Positions 31,132-39,320 of a DNA stretch of 44,247 bases are shown here, piece by piece. A program made the position numbers and the translations under genes. The notes below the pieces were generated by a model. That model made no database searches and was not told where the DNA came from. It saw only the letters and a list, made by a program, of their open reading frames with translations. The stretch lies in NCBI RefSeq assembly GCF_900172345.1, contig NZ_FWFY01000014.1:1-44247 (forward strand), written 5' to 3'. This DNA comes from Limimaricola soesokkakensis. Its GTDB lineage: Bacteria > Pseudomonadota > Alphaproteobacteria > Rhodobacterales > Rhodobacteraceae. Every line of letters begins with the position of its first letter. Positions within the stretch are counted from its first letter, which is position 1.

Positions 31132-31455
31132 ATGACCGAATTCTCCTCGATCCTTTCCACCACGAATATTCGCGGCGCCTACCGCTCCTCGCAGGAGCTG
31201 ACTTCAAGCCCGGCTGCCGCCGAGGCGCCGGCCAAGGGCGAGAGTTTTGCCGACGTCCTGAGCGAAGCGGCCTCGAAGGCGGTGAAGAACGTGCGGGAAT
31301 CCGAGGCCGTGGCGCAGAAGGGCCTGACCGGCGAGGTCGGCGCGCAGCGCGTGGTCGAGGCGACGCTCGAGCTCGAGAGCACCGTCAAGGTCATGATCTC
31401 GATGCGCGACAAGGTGGTCGAGGCCTATCAGGAAGTGCTACGGATGCCGATCTAA
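31132..31455 (+). CDS. fliE: Flagellar hook-basal body complex protein FliE
   Basis: A 107-residue protein linking the MS ring and export gate to the rod. It has the conserved SFADVLSEAASKAVKNVRES and VVEATLELESTVKVMISMRD helices and ends in YQEVLRMPI, close to the usual FliE terminus. It starts 9 nt after flgC with only a weak ribosome site, so coupling to flgC is likely. Confidence 0.94.
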   Translation: MTEFSSILSTTNIRGAYRSSQELTSSPAAAEAPAKGESFADVLSEAASKAVKNVRESEAVAQKGLTGEVGAQRVVEATLELESTVKVMISMRDKVVEAYQEVLRMPI

Positions 31456-31495
31456 AAGCGGCACCGGACAGACCACGCGCGCGGGGGCACCGGCG

Positions 31496-31765
31496 ATGAC
31501 CGAGAGCGATACATACGACATCCTGTCGGAGACGATCCTCGCGGTGCTGATCGGCTCGGGGCCGATCCTGGCATTGGCGCTGGGGGTCGGCCTCGCCATC
31601 GCCTTCTTCCAGGCGCTGACCCAGATCCAGGAAATGACGCTGACCTTCGTGCCGAAGATCGCGGCGATCTTCCTCGGCCTCCTCGCCGCCACCCCCTTCA
31701 TCTACACGACGCTGACCAAGCTGTCGGACCGGGTCTTCGACCTGATCGCGAGCGGTGGCGCGTGA
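31496..31765 (+). CDS. fliQ: Flagellar export gate protein FliQ
   Basis: An 89-residue membrane protein with two helices (ETILAVLIGSGPILALALGV and KIAAIFLGLLAATPFIYTTL) and the signature FFQALTQIQEMTLTFVPK between them. FliQ forms the export gate with FliP and FliR. Its stop overlaps the GTG start of the next gene (GTGA). The upstream gap of 40 nt holds no clear element. Confidence 0.95.
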   Translation: MTESDTYDILSETILAVLIGSGPILALALGVGLAIAFFQALTQIQEMTLTFVPKIAAIFLGLLAATPFIYTTLTKLSDRVFDLIASGGA

Positions 31766-32589
31766 GGCGTCTCGGGCTCGCCCTCGCGCTCGTCGCGGCC
31801 CTGATGCCGCGGCCCGGTCTCGCCGGCTGGGGCGATTTCTACCGCGGCAGCGACGCGCTGCGCGACGGCTCGACCGCGGGGGCCGCGCCGCGCGGCGCGC
31901 CGCTCGAACACGGCGTCTGCGTCGCCGAGATCCTGCGCGCGCAGCTGCGCCACCGGATCCCCGGCAACCTGCTGCTAGCCATCGGCATCCAGGAGGCCGG
32001 GGTGACCCGTGGCGGCCAGCTGACGATCTGGCCATGGGCGGTGAACGCCGCAGGCGAAGGCCGCCTGTTCGACAATCGCGAGGCGGCGCTGGGCTGGATC
32101 TCCGCGCGCCGCGCCGCCGGCGTTGAGAGCATCGATGTCGGCTGCATGCAGATCAACCTGCGCTGGCACCCGAAGGCCTTCGACGGCGTCGCCGAGGGCT
32201 TCGATCCGGCGCGCAACGTCGAATACGCGGCGCGTTTCCTGCGCGGGCTCTACGAGGAGTTCGGCGACTGGACTGCCGCCGCCGGGGCCTATCACTCGCG
32301 CACGCCCGAGGCGCAGCAGATCTATCTCGCGTCGCTGCGCCGCAATATCGAGGTCGCCAACGAACGTATCTCCGGCTTCCGCGATCTCGCCGCCCCGGGT
32401 CAGGGACGCGGCGGCGCCGCCGCCCGCCCGACCCCCACCCCGCAAAGCGCCGGCGCCATCGCGCAGCCGGGCCGACGCGGCTGGTCTGCGGGCAGCATTG
32501 CCGGCGGCGCCGGTGATGGCGCCCGCTTCGGGATCTACAGCAACGCACCGCTGCGGCCGATGATCGGCCAAGACCGGCCATCCTCGTGA
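31762..32589 (+). CDS. Flagellar lytic transglycosylase (SltF-like)
   Basis: A 275-residue exported protein of the SLT transglycosylase fold. It has a signal peptide (MRRLGLALALVAALMPRPGLAG), the catalytic E78 in AIGIQEAG, VGCMQINLRWHP and the AGAYHSRTP motif. The last about 80 residues are Gly/Ala/Pro-rich and probably disordered. In Rhodobacter sphaeroides a transglycosylase (SltF) encoded among flagellar genes opens peptidoglycan for the rod; position here supports the same role. The GTG start overlaps the fliQ stop by 4 bases, so the two are co-translated. Its substrate is glycan strands in the periplasm. Confidence 0.85.
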   Translation: MRRLGLALALVAALMPRPGLAGWGDFYRGSDALRDGSTAGAAPRGAPLEHGVCVAEILRAQLRHRIPGNLLLAIGIQEAGVTRGGQLTIWPWAVNAAGEGRLFDNREAALGWISARRAAGVESIDVGCMQINLRWHPKAFDGVAEGFDPARNVEYAARFLRGLYEEFGDWTAAAGAYHSRTPEAQQIYLASLRRNIEVANERISGFRDLAAPGQGRGGAAARPTPTPQSAGAIAQPGRRGWSAGSIAGGAGDGARFGIYSNAPLRPMIGQDRPSS

Positions 32590-32596
32590 GGCGCGC

Positions 32597-34696
32597 ATGA
32601 GCAGCAAACCCACCGGCGCCAAGCCGCCCTCCCGCATGCTGGCCCTCGGCCTCGCCAACCGCGACGTGGGCTTCGCGCTCGGCGTCACGGCGGTGCTGGC
32701 GGTGCTGTTCGTGCCGCTGCCCTCGGTGCTGCTCGATCTGGGGCTCGCGATCTCGCTGGCGCTCTCGGCACTGATCCTCATGGTCGCGCTGTGGATTCCC
32801 AAGCCGTTAGAGTTCAACAGCTTCCCGACGCTTCTGCTGGTGGTCACCATGCTGCGGCTGTCGCTCAACGTCGCCTCGACTCGGCTGATCCTGAGTCAGG
32901 GCCATACCGGGCCGGGCGCCGCTGGCGGGGTGATCGAGGGCTTTTCGCGCTTCATCGTCGCGGGCAGCTTCGTGATCGGCATCGTGATCTTCGCGATCCT
33001 CGTCGTGATCAACTTCATCGTCATCTCCAAGGGCTCCACCCGGATTGCCGAGGTCGCGGCGCGCTTCTCGCTCGACGCGATGCCGGGCAAGCAGATGGCG
33101 ATCGACGCCGATCTGGGCGCGGGGCTGATCGACGAAGCGCAGGCCAAGACGAGGCGCAAGGAGCTCGAGGACGAGAGCGGCTTTTTCGGGGCGATGGACG
33201 GCGCCTCGAAATTCGTGCGCGGCGACGCGGTGGCGGGCCTGATCATCACCATGATCAACATCGTCGGCGGCATCCTCATCGGGGTGGTCCAGCACGGGCT
33301 GCCGATCGGCGAGGCCGCCAATGTCTATACCACCCTGACCATCGGCGACGGGTTGGTGAGCCAGATCCCCGCGCTCATCGTCTCGCTCGCCGCCGGTCTC
33401 ATCGTCACCAAGGGCGGCACCGAAGGCGCGGCCAACGAGGCGGTGCTGGGCCAGCTCGGCAAGTTTCCCAAGGCGCTCTACATGGCCGCGGGGCTCTTGT
33501 GCGGCATCGGCCTGCTGCCGGGCTTTCCGCTACCGGTCTTCGTGATCCTGGCGTCGATGATGGCGGGGCTGGGCTACGTCATGGACCGCGAGGCCAAGGC
33601 GCGGGTGCTGCGCGAGGCGGCCCAGGCGATCGAGGGCGAACAGGCCGAGGCCAAGACCCCCGAGGACGACGTGCAGGAGACGCTGAAGCTCGACGATCTG
33701 CGGCTCGATCTGGGCGGCGCACTGGTGCCGCTGATCAACCGGCCCGACGCCGCCCTGCCCGGCAAGATCAAGAGCCTGCGCCATCTCTTCGCGCGCGAGT
33801 TCGGCTTCGTGCTGCCGTCGGTGCGGATCAAGGACGACCCGGCGCTGGCCTCGGACAGCTACGCGATCACCGTGCAGGGCGTGGCCGCCGCCACCGCGCA
33901 GATCCGCGCCACCGGGATGATGGTGATCAACCCCGCCGAAGCCGCGATCGAGCTGCCGGGTCCGCGCACCAAGGACCCGACCTTCGGGCTCGAGGTGGTA
34001 TGGGTCGACCAGGCCCTGGCCGATCAGGCCGAGGCGGCGGGCTGCACCGTGGTGGACCCCGAAAGCGTCATCACCACGCATCTGACCGAGGTGATCAAGC
34101 AGCACATGCCCGAGCTGCTGACCTATGGCGCGGTGCAGCAGCTGATCGAGGGGCTGCCCCGTCCCTACCAGAAACTCGCCGGCGAGATTTCAGGCACCAG
34201 CCCGACGATCCTCGTGCAGCACGTGCTGCAGGCGCTGCTGCTGGAGCGGATCTCGATCCGCAACCTGCCGCTGATCGTCGAGGCGATCGCCGAGGCCGGA
34301 CGCACCACCTCCTCGGTGACGCTGATCACCGAGCATGTGCGCCGGCGCCTGTCGAACCAGATCTGCCACGCGCTGACCGACGCGCAGGGCTTCGTGCCGG
34401 TGATCACCATGTCCTCGGCTTGGGAGACCGAGTTCAACGGCGCGGTGCGGATGAACGGCGAGGAGCGCAATTTCCTGATGTCGCCGCAGCGGGTGCAGGA
34501 ATTCGTGCTCGAGGCGCGCAAGGAGATCCAGCGCTTCGCGCAGGCCGACGAATGGCCGGCGCTGATGGTCAGCCCCGAAGTGCGCGGCTTCGTGCGCTCG
34601 ATGCTGGAGCGGGTGAGCCCGATGACCCAGGTGATCTCGCATAACGAGGTGCATCGCAAGGCGGCGCTGCGCACCGTCGCCACCATCGGCGGCTGA
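32597..34696 (+). CDS. flhA: Flagellar export protein FlhA
   Basis: A 699-residue export-gate component. The N-terminal half has about eight membrane helices and the cytoplasmic FHIPEP loop (RIAEVAARFSLDAMPGKQMA, IDADL, RRKELEDESGFFGAMDGASK). The C-terminal half from about residue 355 is the cytoplasmic domain that docks export chaperones, with AGEISGTSPTILVQHVL and LVSPEVRGFVRSMLE-like segments. GAGG lies 5 nt before the start, 7 nt after the transglycosylase stop. Length matches the family. Confidence 0.97.
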   Translation: MSSKPTGAKPPSRMLALGLANRDVGFALGVTAVLAVLFVPLPSVLLDLGLAISLALSALILMVALWIPKPLEFNSFPTLLLVVTMLRLSLNVASTRLILSQGHTGPGAAGGVIEGFSRFIVAGSFVIGIVIFAILVVINFIVISKGSTRIAEVAARFSLDAMPGKQMAIDADLGAGLIDEAQAKTRRKELEDESGFFGAMDGASKFVRGDAVAGLIITMINIVGGILIGVVQHGLPIGEAANVYTTLTIGDGLVSQIPALIVSLAAGLIVTKGGTEGAANEAVLGQLGKFPKALYMAAGLLCGIGLLPGFPLPVFVILASMMAGLGYVMDREAKARVLREAAQAIEGEQAEAKTPEDDVQETLKLDDLRLDLGGALVPLINRPDAALPGKIKSLRHLFAREFGFVLPSVRIKDDPALASDSYAITVQGVAAATAQIRATGMMVINPAEAAIELPGPRTKDPTFGLEVVWVDQALADQAEAAGCTVVDPESVITTHLTEVIKQHMPELLTYGAVQQLIEGLPRPYQKLAGEISGTSPTILVQHVLQALLLERISIRNLPLIVEAIAEAGRTTSSVTLITEHVRRRLSNQICHALTDAQGFVPVITMSSAWETEFNGAVRMNGEERNFLMSPQRVQEFVLEARKEIQRFAQADEWPALMVSPEVRGFVRSMLERVSPMTQVISHNEVHRKAALRTVATIGG

Positions 34697-34699
34697 GGC

Positions 34700-35455
34700 T
34701 TGGATCTCGGCGAACTCCTCGTCGCGCAGGCCCTCGCCGCCGGTCTGGTCTTTGCCCGGCTGGGCACGGCGCTGATGTTCCTGCCGGGCTTCGGCGAGCA
34801 GTCGATCCCGGCTCGGCACCGGCTGCTCTTTGCCCTCGCGCTGAGCGTGTCGCTGTCGCCGCTGGCGCCGATCGAAGGGGCGGCACAGGCCGCTCCCGTG
34901 GCGCTTCTGGCGATCTTTGCCACCGAGATCACGATCGGCCTGTGGATCGGCACCACCGCGCGGATCCTGTTCTCGGCGCTTTCATTCGCGGGCTACCAGC
35001 TCGGCATGGTGGCGGGACTGTCGAACGCCTTCGCGCCAAGCCAGGGCAGCTTCGAGGGCTCGACCCTATTGTCGGGGCTGCTGCTGATGGCCGGCGTGGT
35101 GCTGATCTTCGTCACCGAGTTGCACCACGTCATGATCACCGCACTGATCGACAGCTACGTGCTGTTCCCGCCGGGGCGGCTGATGCTGGGCGACCTGGCG
35201 CAGCAGACGGTGCGCGCGGTGGCGCGCAGCTTCTATCTCGGCGTGTCGCTCGCGGCGCCGTTCTACGTGCTGTCGCTGGTGCTCAATCTCGGCATGGGCC
35301 TCGCCAACCGGGTGATGCCGAGCCTGCCGGTGTTCTTCGTGGCGGCGCCGCTGCTGATCGCGGGCGGGCTCGCGGGCCTCGTCTTCGCCGGTCCCCCCAT
35401 GCTATCGGCGATGATGCAGGCCCTCGCCGACTGGCTCACGGGCTTCAGCTTCTAA
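34700..35455 (+). CDS. fliR: Flagellar export gate protein FliR
   Basis: A 251-residue membrane protein with about six helices. FliR segments include VFARLGTALMFLPGFGEQ, VTELHHVMITALIDSY, ALPFYVLSLVLNLGMGLANRV-like text (residues about 190-215) and PVFFVAAPLLIAGGLAGL. It starts with an unusual TTG at 34700, only 3 nt after the flhA stop, with GAGG directly before it; translation probably depends on coupling to flhA. No ATG or GTG near it fits the conserved N-terminus better. Confidence 0.92.
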   Translation: MDLGELLVAQALAAGLVFARLGTALMFLPGFGEQSIPARHRLLFALALSVSLSPLAPIEGAAQAAPVALLAIFATEITIGLWIGTTARILFSALSFAGYQLGMVAGLSNAFAPSQGSFEGSTLLSGLLLMAGVVLIFVTELHHVMITALIDSYVLFPPGRLMLGDLAQQTVRAVARSFYLGVSLAAPFYVLSLVLNLGMGLANRVMPSLPVFFVAAPLLIAGGLAGLVFAGPPMLSAMMQALADWLTGFSF

Positions 35456-35465
35456 AGGGGGCGCG

Positions 35466-36587
35466 ATGTCGGAGGAAGACAAGAGCAGCAAGACCGAGGA
35501 GCCAACGGAGCAGAAGCTGCGCAAGGCGCGGCAGAAGGGCGACGTCCCCTCCTCCAAGGAAACCGGCAACATGATGAGCGCCTTCTCCCTGCTCGTCCTG
35601 TCGCTCTACGTGCTGCCGGAGCTGCTGCCGCGTCTCGCGGGGGATCTGTCGGGGCTTCTGGCCTCGGCCGGCGGCATGGAGGTCGGCGTCGGCTCGGCCG
35701 GGCTGCGCGACGTCAGCGGCGTGGCGCAGCACCTCGTGGGCGCGGTGGCGGGCACGCTGGCGCCGGTGGTGCTCGTCATGGTGCTGGCGGCGTTGTTCGG
35801 CGTGCTGATCCAGGGCCAGACCGTGGTGGCGCTGGAGCGGATCAAGCCCAAGCTGTCGAAGCTCAACCCGCTGTCGGGCTTCAAGCGGCTGTTCTCTGCC
35901 GACGCCTTCGTCGAGTTCGGCAAGAACATCCTCAAGGTCGCGGTGGTGACGATCATCGCGGGGTTCGCGGTCAAGAACTCCGTGATGGGCATCTGGGAGG
36001 CGCCGGGCTTCGCCCCCGAAACGCTGCTGCCGCATGCGCGCGGCGCGATCGTGCGGATGCTGGTGGGCGCGACCGCCTTTCTGGCCGTGGTGGCGCTGAT
36101 CGACATCATCTGGAAGCGGATGGACTACATCCGCAAGCAGCGGATGAGCCTCAAGGAGATCCGCGACGAGCACAAGGACAGCGAGGGCGATCCGCACATC
36201 AAGGGCAAGCGCGCCCAGATCCGCCGCAAGCGGGCGCAGCAGCGCATCGCCATCGCCGTGCCAAAGGCGACCGTGGTGCTGACCAACCCGACCCATTACG
36301 CGGTGGCGTTGCGCTACACGCCCGGGGTCGATCCGGCGCCGGTCTGCGTCGCCAAGGGCACGGACCTGATCGCGGCGCAGATCCGCCGGATCGCGCGCGA
36401 GAACGACGTGACCGTTGTCGAGAACCGCCCCCTCGCCCGGGCGCTGCACGAAGTGGTCGAAGTGGACGAGGCGATCCCGACCGAGCACTGGCAGGCGGTG
36501 GCCGAGATCATCGGCTACATCATGGATCTGCGCCGCAAGATCCGCCGCGCCCCGCCGGAAGGGTCGCGGCTGCGCGAAGAGGACTGA
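35466..36587 (+). CDS. flhB: Flagellar export switch protein FlhB
   Basis: A 373-residue export component with four membrane helices and a cytoplasmic tail. The tail cuts itself at N274-P275-T276-H277 (TNPTHYAVALRY), which switches export from rod/hook to filament substrates; the motif is intact. The N-terminal KTEEPTEQKLRKARQKGDVP is characteristic. AAGGGGG precedes the start by 4-5 nt. It is the last gene of the flgB operon and meets the motE-like gene tail to tail with 29 nt between them. Confidence 0.96.
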   Translation: MSEEDKSSKTEEPTEQKLRKARQKGDVPSSKETGNMMSAFSLLVLSLYVLPELLPRLAGDLSGLLASAGGMEVGVGSAGLRDVSGVAQHLVGAVAGTLAPVVLVMVLAALFGVLIQGQTVVALERIKPKLSKLNPLSGFKRLFSADAFVEFGKNILKVAVVTIIAGFAVKNSVMGIWEAPGFAPETLLPHARGAIVRMLVGATAFLAVVALIDIIWKRMDYIRKQRMSLKEIRDEHKDSEGDPHIKGKRAQIRRKRAQQRIAIAVPKATVVLTNPTHYAVALRYTPGVDPAPVCVAKGTDLIAAQIRRIARENDVTVVENRPLARALHEVVEVDEAIPTEHWQAVAEIIGYIMDLRRKIRRAPPEGSRLREED

Positions 36588-36616
36588 AGCAAGAAACCCC
36601 GCGCGCCGCCCCCGGA

Positions 36617-37285
36617 CTATTGCAGCCGGATACCGTTCAGCCGCTGATCGCCGGGCAGCTTGGATCGTTCGAGGATGATCATCGAGATCGCCTGCGCACG
36701 CACCACGTTCATCGCGGCCAGGACCGGCGCGGCGTCGCGCTCGGGCATCGCGCCGAGCACGGTCACCGCCACCTCGATGTCGAGATCGTTCATGATCGTC
36801 GCCGCCTCGCGCGGCTTCATGTTCACGTAGAGCGCCACGAGACGCTCCACATCGGCCTGCCGCGCCTCGTCGATCTTGGTCAGCAGCCCTTCCAGCTCGC
36901 CGCGCAACTCCTCGAGCCGCGCCGTCTCAATCGCCAGCGTCTCCTCGGCCAGCGCGATCTCGGAAGCGCGGTCGTTCAGCGCCGCGCGCTGCTCGTCGAG
37001 CAGGCCGCGCTCGGTGGCGATGGCCGAGAGCACCTCTTCGGGGGCGGCGCAGCTTTGCGGGATCACGGTCTCGGCCGGGGCCGGCGCCGGTTCCGGCGCG
37101 GGCTCTGGGGCCGGATCGCCGGCGGCGGCGTTGGCCGCGCTGACGAAGAGGCCGGGCCGCGATGGCTGCGGCGCCGCGTCGGGCCCGGCATGCATACCGA
37201 CGCCACCGATCAGCAGCGACGCCTTGGCGACACCGGCCAGCGCCAGCGCGCCGACCACCATCTGGAACGGGCGCGGTGTGATCAT
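36617..37285 (-). CDS. MotE-like flagellar protein (MgtE N-terminal-like domain)
   Basis: A 222-residue protein with an N-terminal membrane anchor or signal (VVGALALAGVAKASLLIGG), a Pro/Ala/Glu linker with PAPEPAPEPAPAPA, a coiled-coil of about 60 residues, and a C-terminal MgtE-N-like domain (KPREAATIMNDLDIEVAV, MPERDAAPVLAAMN). This matches MotE, a periplasmic chaperone-like protein for the motor-associated MotC in alphaproteobacteria. A role in motor assembly is inferred. Its ATG overlaps the stop of the DUF6468-like gene (ATGA). Confidence 0.75.
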   Translation of the reverse strand: MITPRPFQMVVGALALAGVAKASLLIGGVGMHAGPDAAPQPSRPGLFVSAANAAAGDPAPEPAPEPAPAPAETVIPQSCAAPEEVLSAIATERGLLDEQRAALNDRASEIALAEETLAIETARLEELRGELEGLLTKIDEARQADVERLVALYVNMKPREAATIMNDLDIEVAVTVLGAMPERDAAPVLAAMNVVRAQAISMIILERSKLPGDQRLNGIRLQ

Positions 37286-37665
37286 TGATCGCGCTCGCGC
37301 ACGCTGTCGAAGAAGCCCTGCACCAGCTCGGTCTTGCCGGTCACGCGGGTGACGCCCGCCGCCTGCGCGCGGGCGCGCGCGGCCCGCGCCGCCTTGTCGC
37401 CGGACCGCGCCGGGATCTTCTCGCGGCTTGCGGAAAGCGGCGCCTTGGCCGGGCGGGCCTCGGCCTCACCCAGATCGCGCGCGGCCCCCGCGAGGTCGCG
37501 CACCGTTTCCTCGGAGCGGTCGACCGCCGCCGAATAGGCAGTGATCATCGGCTGCAGTTCGCGCAGCGTCTCCATCAGCAGGCGCACCCGGCGATCCACC
37601 ATGATCGCATAGCACAGCACGCCAGCCAGCATCAGCAGGATCACAGCGTCAATCAGCATCGCCAT
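37282..37665 (-). CDS. DUF6468-like flagellar-cluster membrane protein
   Basis: A 127-residue protein with one N-terminal membrane helix (MLIDAVILLMLAGVLCYAIM), then DRRVRLLMETLRELQPMITA and a helical region with Ser-Glu heptads, and a basic Ala/Arg-rich tail. I recall this layout from DUF6468 proteins of alphaproteobacterial flagellar loci; the function is unknown. The start at 37665 has AAGGAG 7 nt upstream and lies inside the last codons of fliM (17-nt overlap). It overlaps the motE-like gene at its other end, so all three are translationally linked. Confidence 0.65.
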   Translation of the reverse strand: MAMLIDAVILLMLAGVLCYAIMVDRRVRLLMETLRELQPMITAYSAAVDRSEETVRDLAGAARDLGEAEARPAKAPLSASREKIPARSGDKAARAARARAQAAGVTRVTGKTELVQGFFDSVRERDQ

Positions 37666-38602
37666 CGTCGCGCTCCTTCTCGTCCGCAAGCTCCTGGGTG
37701 ACGCGCAGCGCCACCGAGCCGTTCTTGCGCCGGCCCATCGCGGCGCGGAACAGCGCCAGACCGTTGCACGATACGGTGGCCTCGTGATCCATGTCGATGC
37801 CGAGGTCAATGATGTCGCCCGGTTTCCAGTCCAGAACCTCGCGCAGGCCGAGCCGCACCTCGTGCAGCGTCGCCGTCAGCCGCGCCTCGGAGCCCTCGAT
37901 CGAGCGGCTCAGCGCCTCGCGCCAGCCGCTTTCGACGCCGAGGTCGCCGCCCGGAAAACTCTGCGACAGCAATGGCCGTACCGTCTGCAGCGTCGTGTCG
38001 GGAATGACGATGTGAAAGACGCCGCCGCGCCCCTCGAGGCTGACCTGCAACGCGATCCGCACCGCCGGGGCGATCGGCGGCGCCAGCACCGCGTTCGAGG
38101 GGCGGCTTTCGAGGTGGTCGTGCCTGAACTTCACCGGGCCCACCGGCTCGAAGGCGGCCTCAAGATCCGCCAGCACCAGCTCGGCCAGCTTCTGGCCGAA
38201 TCGCTTTTCGATGGCGGTGAAGCTGCGCGGCGTCCACGGCCGCCCGTCGCCGCTGCGGCCACCCAGCATGATCTCGAGGGTCGAGAACAACAACTCCGGC
38301 GACAACGCGACCGCCAGCCGCCCGTCCCAAGGCTCGGCCCGCGCCACCGCGGTTAGGGCCGGCGCGGCGATCCCGTCGAGCGCATCGGCGCAGGGCATGT
38401 ATTCGAAGGAGAGCAGCGTCACCTCGGCAGGCATCGCCGCAAAGCTCTTGAAGGCCCCGCCCAAGCCGAGGGCGTAGCGCTCGAAGATCGCCTCCAGCAA
38501 TGGCAGCCGCTCGTAGCTGAGCGACGCCATCTGGATGATCTGCTCCTCGATGGTGCCCTCTTTCAGGCCGCCCTCGGGTTCACGCAGCGTGCGCTGGCTC
38601 AT
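37649..38602 (-). CDS. fliM: Flagellar motor switch protein FliM
   Basis: A 317-residue C-ring protein. The middle domain (LPLLEAIFERYALGLGGAF, LLFSTLEIMLGG and the FTAIEKRFGQKLAELVLADL helix) and the C-terminal SpoA domain (VRLGLREVLDWKPGDIIDLG, VSCNGLALFRAAMGRRKNGS) are clear. The N-terminus MSQRTLREPEGGLKEG lacks the LSQxEIDALL motif with which canonical FliM binds CheY-P. It is encoded 13 nt after fliL and overlaps the DUF6468-like gene. Confidence 0.9.
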   Translation of the reverse strand: MSQRTLREPEGGLKEGTIEEQIIQMASLSYERLPLLEAIFERYALGLGGAFKSFAAMPAEVTLLSFEYMPCADALDGIAAPALTAVARAEPWDGRLAVALSPELLFSTLEIMLGGRSGDGRPWTPRSFTAIEKRFGQKLAELVLADLEAAFEPVGPVKFRHDHLESRPSNAVLAPPIAPAVRIALQVSLEGRGGVFHIVIPDTTLQTVRPLLSQSFPGGDLGVESGWREALSRSIEGSEARLTATLHEVRLGLREVLDWKPGDIIDLGIDMDHEATVSCNGLALFRAAMGRRKNGSVALRVTQELADEKERDDGDAD

Positions 38603-38615
38603 GCGATCTCCCCTT

Positions 38616-39179
38616 TCACTGGACGATCATGTCCGAGACGAGGATCTCGCGCGGCGCCTCGCCACCCGAGACCGCGCGGGCACGGCGCAGCAGTTCGGAC
38701 TTCAGCTCCGACAGGCCAAGGCTGCCGCGCAGGTCGCGCTCGTCCAGCGTGCGCAGGTAGTCCTGAAAACTGTCGCGCATATAAATCTGCCGCTCCGGCA
38801 GCCGCGCCGCGTCCGGCGCGGTCGAATCGTAGATCAGCGCGAGGTCGAGCTTGAGGAAACGGCTGGTCTGGCGGCCCGAGGCGGTGGTGGCGGTAATGTT
38901 GACGATGATCTCCTCGAAGGGCAGCGCCATATGCGCCGGATCGGCCGCCAGCGCCGCGCGCACCTCCTCGGCCGCGGGCTCCGCCGGATCCGAGATCGTC
39001 TCGGTCTCGGCCGCATCGCCGCCCAATCCGGCCAGTTCGAGGATTCGTGCCGGGCCGACCGCCGCGATCAATCCGCCGCCCAAGGCGAGCACGGAGAGAA
39101 ACACGAGCAATATCAGGCGCAGCCGACCGGGCCGCGCGCCGCTTGCCTTGCCGGCCAACTTGGCATTCGCTTCGGACAT
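38616..39179 (-). CDS. fliL: Flagellar basal body-associated protein FliL
   Basis: A 187-residue single-pass membrane protein (helix LRLILLVFLSVLALGGGLIA near residue 25) with an acidic linker and a periplasmic FliL domain (FEEIIVNITATTASGRQTSR, FLKLDLALIYD, SFQDYLRTLDERDLRGSLG). FliL stabilises the stator around the motor. The start at 39179 is preferred because GGGA lies 9 nt upstream; ATG 39194, five codons earlier, has no ribosome site but cannot be excluded. It heads the minus-strand unit fliL-fliM-DUF6468-like-motE-like. Confidence 0.9.
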   Translation of the reverse strand: MSEANAKLAGKASGARPGRLRLILLVFLSVLALGGGLIAAVGPARILELAGLGGDAAETETISDPAEPAAEEVRAALAADPAHMALPFEEIIVNITATTASGRQTSRFLKLDLALIYDSTAPDAARLPERQIYMRDSFQDYLRTLDERDLRGSLGLSELKSELLRRARAVSGGEAPREILVSDMIVQ

Positions 39180-39192
39180 GTTGGTTCCCGCC

Positions 39193-39320
39193 ATTGTCGG
39201 AACATGGACAATATGTGGTTTTCGGACCCAACAGGCAAGAACTTATCCATGACTATACTTGTTCCATGGAATGTTTTGAGGATAGTTTCGACACAAAGAC
39301 CCGTATCGGCGAGGCTTTGC
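39193..39320. promoter_or_regulatory. Divergent fliL / fliF control region
   Basis: An A+T-rich stretch by local standards between divergent flagellar units. For fliL, minus-strand TTGCCT (39238-39233) and CATATT (39215-39210) are 17 nt apart. For fliF, TATACT (39254-39259) looks like a -10 but no good -35 precedes it. Two inverted repeats flank these boxes: ATTGTC-N8-GACAAT (39193-39212) and TTCCATGGAA (39262-39271). They are possible sites for a flagellar regulator; none can be named. Confidence 0.45.
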
